From Paenibacillus silvae (GTDB lineage: Bacteria; Bacillota; Bacilli; Paenibacillales; Paenibacillaceae), in contig NZ_BMFU01000001.1 of the NCBI RefSeq assembly GCF_014639235.1, positions 806,001 through 870,000 on the forward strand: a stretch of DNA of 64,000 nucleotides, read 5' to 3'. A program made the position numbers and the translations under genes. Position 1 is the stretch's first letter; each line of letters starts with the position of its first letter. A model generated the notes under the pieces. It had not been told where the DNA came from. It made no database searches and saw only the letters and a program-made list of their open reading frames with translations. This document shows, one piece after another, positions 51,358-59,919 of the stretch.

Positions 51358-53691
51358 CTATTCCACAATCATTTTTGAAATGCTGGTTTCCCGAATCGAC
51401 TGAATGCTGATCCAGGCTGTAATGATAATTGTTCCTGCCAGGAGTAATGGACATAATACATACGCCTGCATCGGATCAATAACAAACACAATGTTGGAAG
51501 CTCCAAATGATGACATAATGCCACTAACGAGCTTGGGCCCAAGCGTATTGGAAAGAATGGTGCCTGCTGCCACGCCCACAATCAGAATGGCAAGTGACAT
51601 CACAACATACTTCAGCTTGATCTTTGATAAGGCAAATCCGAGACTTCGCAAGACGGCGATATCATTGTTATCCTTGGCAACCAGCATCTGCAGAAACAGA
51701 GAGGTAATGAGGATGGATATAAATACACCTATCGCAAGAGCCAGTGTGGTGACCAGCTTCAATTGCTGAATTGTACCGCCAAGCGTCTGATGTAAATATC
51801 CTTGAAGATCCGTAACTCTCGCAGGTGAAAAATCCTTCTCATATGCTGCAACCTTGGCAGCCATGAGACTCCGGTCCTTCAGATCGAGACTGACGACATA
51901 CCACAGTACACTATCTTTGTTATAAGGCAGAAGAGCCTTCGCTGTTTTGCCGCCATTCGTTACATCCTGGTAGATGCCGCTGACCGTCATCACCTGATCT
52001 TTGCCATCCACCTGCAGGGTCAATTGATCCCCTGTTTTGAGTTTAAGCTCACTGCTGTTAGCATCGGAAAGGGCAATTTCGTGATCTGTTGCCGGGGCAT
52101 TCCCGCTGAGATAAGACAACGGAAAGATACTGAAATCTCCGCTTTCCACACTCAAATTATCATAGCTGCCTTCAGCATTACGGATCTTGAACTGACTTGT
52201 GACGAGAGGCGAATATGCTTTGACATCCCCGTCGTTTTTAATCTGGTTAATCAGGTTGGCGTAACGCTGCTCAATATCATCGGTATGCCTGAGATCAATT
52301 CGAATGTCACTTTGCCCGACACCCATATAGGAAATAAAGCTTGGCGCCTGAAGTGTATTCAAAAAGTTAATGGGCACAATCATAATAAAAGAGCTGACGA
52401 TGAACACAAACAATAACAACCGGAACATTTTGACACGCTGCATCACTTCCTTGAGTCCAAGAAATACAGGTACGGAGGACCAGCGATTACGGGATAGACT
52501 TAACCGGTTCCGAATGATCTGTGTATCCCCCAAGCTTCCGGTACGAAGTGCTTCCACTGCCGATATGGAACGAAAACGTCGCAGCACCGCTCGGCAAAAC
52601 AGAACCACCATCGTGAAGATTACTGCCGCCGCAAGCAGAGGCACTGCAAAATGCAGCAGCGTTGCTGGTGCTTTCCCCATATATAACATGATATTGGAAA
52701 CGAATAGTTTGTTTACTCCGAGTGAAGCCACATATCCCAGCACCGAGGCTACCCCGGCCATAAACACATACTTGACCAAATAGAGCCGCTTAATATCTTT
52801 TTCCGCGATACCGATCGCTTTCATCACACTAATCTCGCGGTAATCCTCTTCAATGGTCGCCAGCATCGTGAACCGAATACATAACATGGCAATCAGGATC
52901 AGCACGAGACTCACGAGTATAATCACGGCTGCGATAATCCCGTCTGTCATGGCATTGAGTACCTGAAATAGACCATAAGTCACCACTGGACCCGCGTTAG
53001 GCAGCCCGGCATTTTGATAGGCTTGCGTGAACTCACTGGTCTTGGCAGGATCATTCAGACGGAATTCAATCAGATATTCCATCTCTCCAACACCCTGCTT
53101 CAATTCCTGCCAATCATTCGGGCTGACGATAAAACGCTTCGAGTGCACGACAGACGGATTCATCTGTGCATCACGCACAAAATCAACAATGGTGTAGGCA
53201 CTCTCAAATGCCCCATTATTGATTCGAACTTTGTCACCGATCTTTAATTGGTTTTGCTGCAAATAATACACAGGCACGGCAATCTCACCATCCAGAACCT
53301 GAATGATCTCACTGTTCAGATTCAGCAGATAGTCGAATTGCTGATTTTGTGTAACCAGGTCAATGTCCATGACCGTATTTTTCTCCGACTCCGCACCAAG
53401 GTAGAGATTGGCTCCATCAATATTCACCATCTCGACAATCTGATGCTGCTCAACCAGCGCATTACCCTCGGCCCATTGGTTCACTTTGGCCTGATCCAGC
53501 TCCCCAGAGTGCATTTGCACAAAATGCGGTGTTTTGGATTCAGAGAACAAATATTGGATGGAGCTTGTGAGCTCCATAATCATCCGCGAACCGGAGGACA
53601 CCAGCAGGGCGGCAAGCAGTACAAAAATAAACAGCGCGGCTGTAATTCCCTTTTTCCTCATTAAATCGTTTCTCAGCATTCGTAGCAGCAT
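51358..53691 (-). CDS. ABC transporter permease with two FtsX domains
   Basis: A 777-residue permease with an N-terminal helix, a large outer domain (about 40-260), helices around 260-390 and again from about 425, a second outer domain, and three final helices. Typical FtsX stretches are MLCIRFTMLATIEEDYREIS and ITSLFLQMLVAKDNNDIAVL. AGAGG lies upstream of the ATG at a long 13-base spacing. It follows the thioesterase stop by 22 bases, and no terminator lies between, so it is likely part of the same transcript; a role in exporting the product is inference. Confidence 0.9.
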   Translation of the reverse strand: MLLRMLRNDLMRKKGITAALFIFVLLAALLVSSGSRMIMELTSSIQYLFSESKTPHFVQMHSGELDQAKVNQWAEGNALVEQHQIVEMVNIDGANLYLGAESEKNTVMDIDLVTQNQQFDYLLNLNSEIIQVLDGEIAVPVYYLQQNQLKIGDKVRINNGAFESAYTIVDFVRDAQMNPSVVHSKRFIVSPNDWQELKQGVGEMEYLIEFRLNDPAKTSEFTQAYQNAGLPNAGPVVTYGLFQVLNAMTDGIIAAVIILVSLVLILIAMLCIRFTMLATIEEDYREISVMKAIGIAEKDIKRLYLVKYVFMAGVASVLGYVASLGVNKLFVSNIMLYMGKAPATLLHFAVPLLAAAVIFTMVVLFCRAVLRRFRSISAVEALRTGSLGDTQIIRNRLSLSRNRWSSVPVFLGLKEVMQRVKMFRLLLFVFIVSSFIMIVPINFLNTLQAPSFISYMGVGQSDIRIDLRHTDDIEQRYANLINQIKNDGDVKAYSPLVTSQFKIRNAEGSYDNLSVESGDFSIFPLSYLSGNAPATDHEIALSDANSSELKLKTGDQLTLQVDGKDQVMTVSGIYQDVTNGGKTAKALLPYNKDSVLWYVVSLDLKDRSLMAAKVAAYEKDFSPARVTDLQGYLHQTLGGTIQQLKLVTTLALAIGVFISILITSLFLQMLVAKDNNDIAVLRSLGFALSKIKLKYVVMSLAILIVGVAAGTILSNTLGPKLVSGIMSSFGASNIVFVIDPMQAYVLCPLLLAGTIIITAWISIQSIRETSISKMIVE

Positions 53692-53713
53692 AAACTAACA
53701 TGGCTCCTCTCAT

Positions 53714-54475
53714 CTACTCTACTAGATTCATTCCTTCTAACTCTGGAGTCATAAAACTTGTCAGATGATACGCCACCGTCGAAGGTTGGTGCATGATGAA
53801 CATGTGAGTACCCTCTCTAATGGTCTGAAGCTTCATCGGTGTATTCAAGTACTGTCCCCACTTCAGTGCCGATGGAAGGGAAACGGCATGATCCCGTTCT
53901 CCCCACAGATACAGCACCGGTATATACACAGGATGATGCTCAATCGTTGCTGCGGATGTCAGCACTCGAAAATCTGCCCGAATGACAGGCATGAAATACT
54001 GCAAAAGCTCTTTTTCGTGAATAAGCTCCTTTGGCAGTCCATCATAGGAAAAGAGATGCTCGAGCAGATCGTCATCTGACATCTGATCATAACGGGTTAT
54101 CCCGCATTCAGCAGGTGTACTGCACGCAGACAAGACAAGCCGTAAAGTGCTTGCTGTATCCGGAAGCTTCTCCTGCAGCCGCTGGGCGACAAAGTAAGCT
54201 GCAAGTCCGCCAAGACTATGTCCCAGAAGTACGGCTCCAGGCTGAATTACACGCAACAGCTCGCCGGTGTAAAGCTCGACAAGCTGCTGCATATGTGACA
54301 AAGGCGCTTCCGAGTTTAGACCATGACCGGGAGGCGTAAATGCCCAGATCTCCACATCCGGAAGGCAGGACACCAAAGGCTGAAAGCTCTGGGAGTGTCC
54401 GCCGAGGTAAGGGAAACAGATCACCTGTCTGTTTCCCTTGCCCTTTTGCAGCTGTTCAAGATAAGTCTGTCCCAT
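53714..54475 (-). CDS. Type II thioesterase of the polyketide cluster
   Basis: A 253-residue alpha/beta-hydrolase thioesterase of the SrfAD/GrsT family. Nucleophile S87 lies in LLGHSLGGLAA, the acid in LYLWGERDHAV and the histidine in EGTHMFIMHQ. In this cluster it may edit stalled chains or release the finished acyl product from its carrier. Start ATG 54475 with GGGGGTGACGGAG upstream; the frame extends to 54523 without a good site. It overlaps nothing and follows the CPBP-like gene by 29 bases. Confidence 0.93.
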   Translation of the reverse strand: MGQTYLEQLQKGKGNRQVICFPYLGGHSQSFQPLVSCLPDVEIWAFTPPGHGLNSEAPLSHMQQLVELYTGELLRVIQPGAVLLGHSLGGLAAYFVAQRLQEKLPDTASTLRLVLSACSTPAECGITRYDQMSDDDLLEHLFSYDGLPKELIHEKELLQYFMPVIRADFRVLTSAATIEHHPVYIPVLYLWGERDHAVSLPSALKWGQYLNTPMKLQTIREGTHMFIMHQPSTVAYHLTSFMTPELEGMNLVE

Positions 54476-54504
54476 CACTCCGTCACCCCCATTCGTTGAT
54501 CTAC

Positions 54505-55398
54505 TTATTTCGCTTCCTTCCATTCGAGAACATATGCGGGAAAGGTTTGAAGCGTAGTGTCCACCTTTTTGAGCTTGAAAACAATGTGAATGATGATGGC
54601 TGATGTTACAAAAAAGAAAAATTGCATGATCTGTACTTGCGGATTAAAGTAATACAGATCAATCTGACTTCCGGTAGCCACAAGCCAGAAGGCCAAAAGG
54701 TAAAATAACAGCGTGCCTCTCGTAGCATTAAAGATGTAGCTTTGAAATACGATAAATGCCATAAGCTGAACCACGTAATATATGTAGGTCGTTGAAGTGC
54801 CGAAGGAAGAGATCAGATATCCCGGAAGCACCCACAGTCCAAACAGGAAACCTGTAATCAGACCACTTGCTACATTGTTTTTCAACTTGCCCTGCAGGAA
54901 CGGAAGTAAAAATCCAATCCAGCCAAACAGTCCGCCGATGAGTCCGGTTTCCTTGAACAGGTTCAAAATACCGAGCCAGATCATTTCCGGTACACTATAT
55001 GTCAGTTCAGGAACCGGTATGCCGAACAACAGGGAGCCGAAATGCATGGAGGAGGCAAATACAATTGAAATTCCAATAATGATTGGAATCCAGAACAGAT
55101 CCTTTTTTCGTGGAACCAGCTTCAAAAACATGCCTTTCAGTGCATCCTTGCCACCCATCAGATAACATGTAATCAAGCCGGCAATCGAAGGAGAATACAG
55201 TGCAACGATAGCCAGCGGGTGCATAAGGTGCAATTCACCTGTGATTGGCACAATAAAATCAGGGAAGAACATGAACAAGCTCGCAATACCGTAGCAAGTC
55301 CCGAAAGAGATCGCCAGAAACAGAACCATATATTTATTGGATGGATTGGCAGCAGGGCTCGCTACTGGACGGAGTGATGGCTGATTGGCGGTTATCAT
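54505..55398 (-). CDS. CPBP-like membrane protein with lost catalytic motifs
   Basis: A 297-residue polytopic membrane protein with about eight helices. The stretch LFKETGLIGGLFGWIGFLLP aligns with the CPBP (CAAX protease/bacteriocin-processing) motif region EExxWRGFLLP, but the paired glutamates read KET and the arginine is replaced; the second motif (usually WHLP) reads GLWVLPG, without the histidine. It is therefore a family member without protease activity or a distant relative. Its ATG (55398) overlaps the ACP stop by 4 bases. Immunity or transport is possible. Confidence 0.75.
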   Translation of the reverse strand: MITANQPSLRPVASPAANPSNKYMVLFLAISFGTCYGIASLFMFFPDFIVPITGELHLMHPLAIVALYSPSIAGLITCYLMGGKDALKGMFLKLVPRKKDLFWIPIIIGISIVFASSMHFGSLLFGIPVPELTYSVPEMIWLGILNLFKETGLIGGLFGWIGFLLPFLQGKLKNNVASGLITGFLFGLWVLPGYLISSFGTSTTYIYYVVQLMAFIVFQSYIFNATRGTLLFYLLAFWLVATGSQIDLYYFNPQVQIMQFFFFVTSAIIIHIVFKLKKVDTTLQTFPAYVLEWKEAK

Positions 55399-55658
55399 TG
55401 GGCCACCTCCTTCGCAGCAAGCTTTCTCTCAATCAGATCATGCAAGCGATTAATGGTACTGAAATTGGCCAGGTCCAGATCCTCATTCCCGATCTCAATC
55501 TGGAATTTGCGCTCAACAAAATCCACCAGACGCATAGCAAAGAGCGAGTTCACAAATCTCATTTCAAAATAATTGTCATTGTCGCCAATCTGAGCATCCT
55601 CATGCTCCATAGTGAGGTTATTTCCGATAAACTCCCGAATGTCTTGACGATAATCCAC
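55395..55658 (-). CDS. Discrete acyl carrier protein (extender-unit carrier)
   Basis: An 87-residue carrier protein with phosphopantetheine attachment S38 in FVNSLFAM; the usual aspartate before the serine is asparagine. Start GTG 55658 with GGGGGAAGAG upstream. Placed directly after the FkbH-like gene, as carrier proteins for hydroxymalonyl or methoxymalonyl units are. Likely the ACP that receives the glyceryl group. Confidence 0.88.
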   Translation of the reverse strand: MDYRQDIREFIGNNLTMEHEDAQIGDNDNYFEMRFVNSLFAMRLVDFVERKFQIEIGNEDLDLANFSTINRLHDLIERKLAAKEVAQ

Positions 55659-55676
55659 TTCTCTTCCCCCTTGTTA

Positions 55677-56723
55677 TTAATGTAGTTTTTCAGGCACACA
55701 AACTTCAATATAGTCTGGAAACTCCACAACCTGCTTCAAATCATGTGAAAAGACGATCTTTCCATCTGCATCTGAAGACTGCTGTGTAAATCCGGCAAAG
55801 CGATAGCTGATATTCATCATTCGATTTCTCCCGGTATCTCTGAAATCAGCGAGCATCTGCTTGCCCTGCCGCTGTGCTTCGCGCATGATGTACGTGAGCA
55901 GCACACTACCTGCCCCCCTCGACATCACTCTGCAAGACATCAGCAGCATGTTCAGTCTCCAGAGATCCGGCTGCTTGTGAATAAGCGCAAGCCCAATCTT
56001 TCCGTAAGTTCCGTACTTGTCTTCAAGTTCACACACCAATAACAAGTGATCCTGCGAATTCATCAATTGATGCAGTTCTTCATAGCTGTAAGTAATCCCC
56101 GTAGCATTGAGCTGATTGGTACGAACCGTGAGCTCTTCGGCACGTTGAAGATCATCCTCTGTCGCTTCATAGATCGTAAACTTCATACCAAGCGAAGCCA
56201 GAAATTGCTCGGAGGGCCCTTCATACTGTTCTTCAGCCTGCTTTCGCAGTGTATCCGCCTGATACATCTGCCTTCTGCGGGAGGAATCAGCCGTAATAAA
56301 TCGAGGCATTAGTCTCGGATCTTCCAGCATCGTCTCGTAGTCGTCTGCATGAAGCACCTGAATATCGTCGTGTACACTTTTTACTTCCTCCAGCTCAAAG
56401 GGCTGATCATCTACAAACAAGAGAGCATTCATGCCAATGTTCAGGTTTTGCTGAATCCGTTGAATGGATATGGACTTCGCGTCCCAATGGATTTCGGGGT
56501 ACAAAAAATAGGTTGCCAAGCCAAGTTCCTCAAGTTTGGCCCAAGCCAGCTCGGCATCATTTTTGCTGGCAACGGAATGTAATATCCCGCGTCGGTCTAA
56601 CTGTTCAATCACCTCCTTTACATGCGGCCTTAACTGCACATCACCGGACTCTAGCAAAACTCCGTTCCAGATCGTATGGTCCAGATCCCATACGACACAT
56701 TTGACATCCTTCGTTCGCTCCAT
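55677..56723 (-). CDS. FkbH-like HAD-fold protein (glyceryl transfer to ACP)
   Basis: FkbH proteins take 1,3-bisphosphoglycerate, remove the phosphate and load D-glyceryl on an ACP, the first step to hydroxymalonyl- or methoxymalonyl-ACP. The 348-residue protein has HAD motif I VVWDLDHTIWNG (D13, D15, T17), LFVDDQPFELEEVK for the distal acid, and a C-terminal half with TVRTNQLNATGITYSYEE that is typical of the family. ATG 56723 (7 bases after GGGAGG) is taken as start; an in-frame ATG two codons earlier lies on that site. Confidence 0.93.
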   Translation of the reverse strand: MERTKDVKCVVWDLDHTIWNGVLLESGDVQLRPHVKEVIEQLDRRGILHSVASKNDAELAWAKLEELGLATYFLYPEIHWDAKSISIQRIQQNLNIGMNALLFVDDQPFELEEVKSVHDDIQVLHADDYETMLEDPRLMPRFITADSSRRRQMYQADTLRKQAEEQYEGPSEQFLASLGMKFTIYEATEDDLQRAEELTVRTNQLNATGITYSYEELHQLMNSQDHLLLVCELEDKYGTYGKIGLALIHKQPDLWRLNMLLMSCRVMSRGAGSVLLTYIMREAQRQGKQMLADFRDTGRNRMMNISYRFAGFTQQSSDADGKIVFSHDLKQVVEFPDYIEVCVPEKLH

Positions 56724-56742
56724 GGACATGCCTCCCTTTATG

Positions 56743-57594
56743 TTAATAGGCATAGAACCCCTGACCGGTCTTACGCCCCCATTGTCCCGCATCCACCATT
56801 TTTTGCAGCATTGGACAACAGCGGAATTTCGGGTCCTGATAGCTGTCGTATAACACTTTAAGTGAGTGTACAACGGTATCCAGACCAATCAGATCAGCTG
56901 TTTCCAGTGGGCCCATCTGATAATTGAAGCCTTTTTTCATAATGGCATCGACCTGCTCGGCTGTAGCAATCCCGTCCTGAACGATGAAAGCTGCTTCATT
57001 CATTAACAAATGAGAAAGCCTGTTGGATACAAACCCTGGCAAGTCCTCAATGACAACCGGATTTTTGCCAAGTGACTCGAGAAACGTCACCATTCCCTGC
57101 TCCGTTTCCAGCGTTGTATGATGCCCTTTGATTACCTCCACCATTGACTTGACCGGAACTGGATTCATCAGATGCACGCCAATCGCGCGCCCCGGGTCAG
57201 GCAAGAAGGAGGCCAGCCTGGTGACCGATATACAGCTTGTATTCAATGCAAAGAGTGCATCCGTACGCACCTTCTGACCGAGCCGTGCATAGACTTCCTT
57301 TTTGTAATCCAGCTGCTCTGTTACGTTTTCAATAATGATGCCTGCCTCTTCTATCCCGTCGTCATGCAGCTGGAACGAGATTCGCTCGATAATTGCCTCA
57401 AGCGAGACTTCGCCGTATCCTTGCTTTAAGAAACAAGCTGATCGGTACTCACGGCGTATCCGATCGGGAGCAAGGGCCAGGACTGACTCTGAATGATCCT
57501 GCAAAATCACACGATACCCGGCTCTCGCGACATCCAGAGCGGTGGCACAGCCCATAACTCCCGCGCCAATAATCGCGATGAGTTGATTATGCAT
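56743..57594 (-). CDS. 3-hydroxyacyl-CoA dehydrogenase (FkbK/ZmaG-like)
   Basis: A 283-residue NAD-dependent dehydrogenase with the nucleotide loop IIGAGVMGCATA (G10-x-G12-x2-G15), NTSCISVTRLA, catalytic His in GVHLMNPVPVKSMVEVI and DLPGFVSNRLSHLLMNEA. Next to FkbH it should oxidise the hydroxymethyl of glyceryl-ACP toward the aldehyde/acid. Start ATG 57594 behind GGGGAGAG. Confidence 0.92.
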   Translation of the reverse strand: MHNQLIAIIGAGVMGCATALDVARAGYRVILQDHSESVLALAPDRIRREYRSACFLKQGYGEVSLEAIIERISFQLHDDGIEEAGIIIENVTEQLDYKKEVYARLGQKVRTDALFALNTSCISVTRLASFLPDPGRAIGVHLMNPVPVKSMVEVIKGHHTTLETEQGMVTFLESLGKNPVVIEDLPGFVSNRLSHLLMNEAAFIVQDGIATAEQVDAIMKKGFNYQMGPLETADLIGLDTVVHSLKVLYDSYQDPKFRCCPMLQKMVDAGQWGRKTGQGFYAY

Positions 57595-57622
57595 ACTTGA
57601 TCTCTCCCCTGTTAATCTGTCA

Positions 57623-58942
57623 TTAGACAAGCTCGTCATAGATCTCTTTCATCTCGGCAATCGCCACAGGCACACGCTCGCTGAACCAGGCCACATCCTC
57701 CATGTCCAGCATAATATTGGGATACATACGAGATAGCGTAGATACCAGAATTCCGTGCTCGGCAAGCTTGTTATTTAACAAAATGTCAAAGGACATCAAT
57801 TCAAACGTGTAATCGGCCGTATCCAGCAGCGGCTCTGTACAGCAATGGTACGAAGCACATCCCGGCGGACCTTGTACAACAAGTGGCAAACCTGCCTTTG
57901 CCGCCTCTTGCTTGAAAATGTCATGAATCATCTCGGCATGACGATTCATACGATTCATCGCTTCTCCTCCATTGCGGCCCAGCATTTCCAGCGTTGCCTT
58001 TACCGCGGCTGTGCCTAACGGATAACCGTTAAACGTTCCCGCATGAATGACTTTTTTGTCCACTAGAAGCTTCATGATATCCGCCCGTCCAACCAGCGCA
58101 GAGACAGGAACGCCGCCGCCAGCAATAGCTTTTCCGAGTGTGGTCAAGTCAGGTGTGACGCCGAAGAGCTGCTGGGCGCCGCCAAGTCCCATGCGAAAAC
58201 CCGTAATGATTTCATCAAAAATGAGGACAACCTGGTGATCATCACACAATTTTCGAACAAGCTGCAGGTAACCGGGAGCTGGCATGACCCCTCCGCCATT
58301 CACACAGACCGGCTCCATAATTACAGCCGCAATGTCATGCCCGTGCTCAACAAACAGCTGCTCCAGACGGGCGGCATCATTCCAGGGCAGGAGATAAGAT
58401 TGGGATTCCATCACATCTCTGGCCCTTCCTTTCGTCCCTTTCATGTCGCCTGGATAGTCGGAAGGTACAGGCAAGCCTGTACGAGGTGTCTTGCCCCCCA
58501 TTATGTTGTCCGAGTTGCCATGATAGTGGCCTTCAAAACGGACAAAACGATTTTTGCCTGTCCAAGCTCGAGCAAGACGTAATGCATTCTGTACAATCTC
58601 CGTACCCGACAGCCCGAATCGAATCATCTCTGCTGAAGGCACATATTGGTGGATCAATTCCAGCGCCTCCGCATCCAGATCACAATGGCTGACCGAAAGA
58701 ACACGATCAATCGTCTCCTTGAGACTGTCGTTATATTCCTCGTTACCGTGACCTACAATAAGCGCACCGAAGCGGGCATACAGGTCCAGATACTCGCGGC
58801 CGTTCATATCCGTCACTCTGCTCCCGGCAGCGCGGGTGAAGTGCAGCGGCGTCTCTTCCCACGGAAGATGAAAATTGTAATGCACGCCGCCGGGAAGCCG
58901 CTGCTTTACCCGCTGGTTATACTCCATCATCTCTGTAATCAT
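57623..58942 (-). CDS. PLP-dependent aminotransferase, GSA-aminomutase family
   Basis: A 439-residue class III aminotransferase of the glutamate-1-semialdehyde aminomutase type. Cofactor lysine K271 in TTLGKAIAGGGVPV; EGHYHGNSD and IFDEIITGFRMG also fit. It is not the heme-pathway enzyme (the surrounding genes are secondary metabolism). In iturin-family synthases a domain of the same family puts the beta-amino group on the fatty acid chain; the same task here is likely. Start ATG 58942 overlaps the acyltransferase stop by 4 bases. Confidence 0.92.
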   Translation of the reverse strand: MITEMMEYNQRVKQRLPGGVHYNFHLPWEETPLHFTRAAGSRVTDMNGREYLDLYARFGALIVGHGNEEYNDSLKETIDRVLSVSHCDLDAEALELIHQYVPSAEMIRFGLSGTEIVQNALRLARAWTGKNRFVRFEGHYHGNSDNIMGGKTPRTGLPVPSDYPGDMKGTKGRARDVMESQSYLLPWNDAARLEQLFVEHGHDIAAVIMEPVCVNGGGVMPAPGYLQLVRKLCDDHQVVLIFDEIITGFRMGLGGAQQLFGVTPDLTTLGKAIAGGGVPVSALVGRADIMKLLVDKKVIHAGTFNGYPLGTAAVKATLEMLGRNGGEAMNRMNRHAEMIHDIFKQEAAKAGLPLVVQGPPGCASYHCCTEPLLDTADYTFELMSFDILLNNKLAEHGILVSTLSRMYPNIMLDMEDVAWFSERVPVAIAEMKEIYDELV

Positions 58943-59919
58943 CGGGCTCCACCTCCTCCAAATGGTTGAAACTCTGCCTTGCAACGTTCCAGCAGCCTTG
59001 ATTGCTCCTGCGGATCATCCAGTGAGTAAACATTCATCAAGTTATCGTACTCGCCAAGCATATTTTTAACACTCTGGCCTGGTCCGACATCCATCCATAC
59101 GGTGGCGCCTCTCAATTGAACTTGAGCCAATGCCTGAATCCAACGGATCGGCTGCAGCAGCTGGGCTGTTAGCAGCTTTGGAATATCCTCTGCTTGGTGA
59201 ATGAGTTCTCCATGCACTGTAGAGCATATGGCGAATTCAGGTGCAGAGAAAGAAAGCCACGATACAATCTCTTCTATCTCAGGCTGAATAAAATGCATCA
59301 GTTCGCTATGGTAGGGTGCATCTGCCTTCATAGGCATCATGCGGAAAGGAATAAATTCCCCTCCAGCCTGATCCACCTTGTCGTCCAGCAAACGCAGGCC
59401 CTGTGCCTCACCCGCTACGACAAACTGGTTTGGTGAGTTATATCCGGAGATGGACACATAATGGAGATCACGAATACTTGCAACGATATGTTCGAGAGCT
59501 TTCTGCCCTATATCAACGACAATGCCTGCTCTGCCCCTCTGCTCTCGTACCGCACGATGCATTAATGCCCCGCGGGCAGCTGTAAAACGAATACCATCGG
59601 CAAACTTCAATGCACCTGCGGCGACCAAAGCAGCAATCTCGCCCAGACTGTGACCGATCGCGTAATCCGGCAAAATCCCTGACCGACGGGTGAAGGATTC
59701 AAACAGCGTGTAACTTGCAGCAAGCACAGCAGGCTGAGCATATTCTGATTGCGTTAACTGCTCAAGAGAGCCGGCCAGTACCAGTGCTCTCAGATCAAAC
59801 CCCAGCGTCTCACTCGCCTCAGCAAAAATCCGCCTGGACTCCGGTTCTGTATTCAAGAGATCACCGCACATCCCGATGTACTGGCTTCCCTGACCCGGAA
59901 ACAACGCACAGAGTGTCAT
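58939..59919 (-). CDS. Discrete (trans-acting) malonyl-type acyltransferase
   Basis: A 326-residue FabD-like acyltransferase with FPGQGSQYIGM, active S91 in IGHSLGEIAALVA, R116 in AARGALM (the arginine that binds the extender carboxylate) and H204 in APYHSELM. It can therefore load malonyl or hydroxymalonyl units. FenF in the iturin/fengycin systems is the same kind of protein. Its presence fits the missing acyltransferase in the synthase protein (61324-64000). Overlaps both neighbours by 4 bases. Confidence 0.95.
   Translation of the reverse strand: MTLCALFPGQGSQYIGMCGDLLNTEPESRRIFAEASETLGFDLRALVLAGSLEQLTQSEYAQPAVLAASYTLFESFTRRSGILPDYAIGHSLGEIAALVAAGALKFADGIRFTAARGALMHRAVREQRGRAGIVVDIGQKALEHIVASIRDLHYVSISGYNSPNQFVVAGEAQGLRLLDDKVDQAGGEFIPFRMMPMKADAPYHSELMHFIQPEIEEIVSWLSFSAPEFAICSTVHGELIHQAEDIPKLLTAQLLQPIRWIQALAQVQLRGATVWMDVGPGQSVKNMLGEYDNLMNVYSLDDPQEQSRLLERCKAEFQPFGGGGAR

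Noticed and set aside
54505..55398. Calling the membrane protein an active CAAX protease
   Set aside because: The glutamate pair, arginine and histidine needed for activity are absent in the aligned places.
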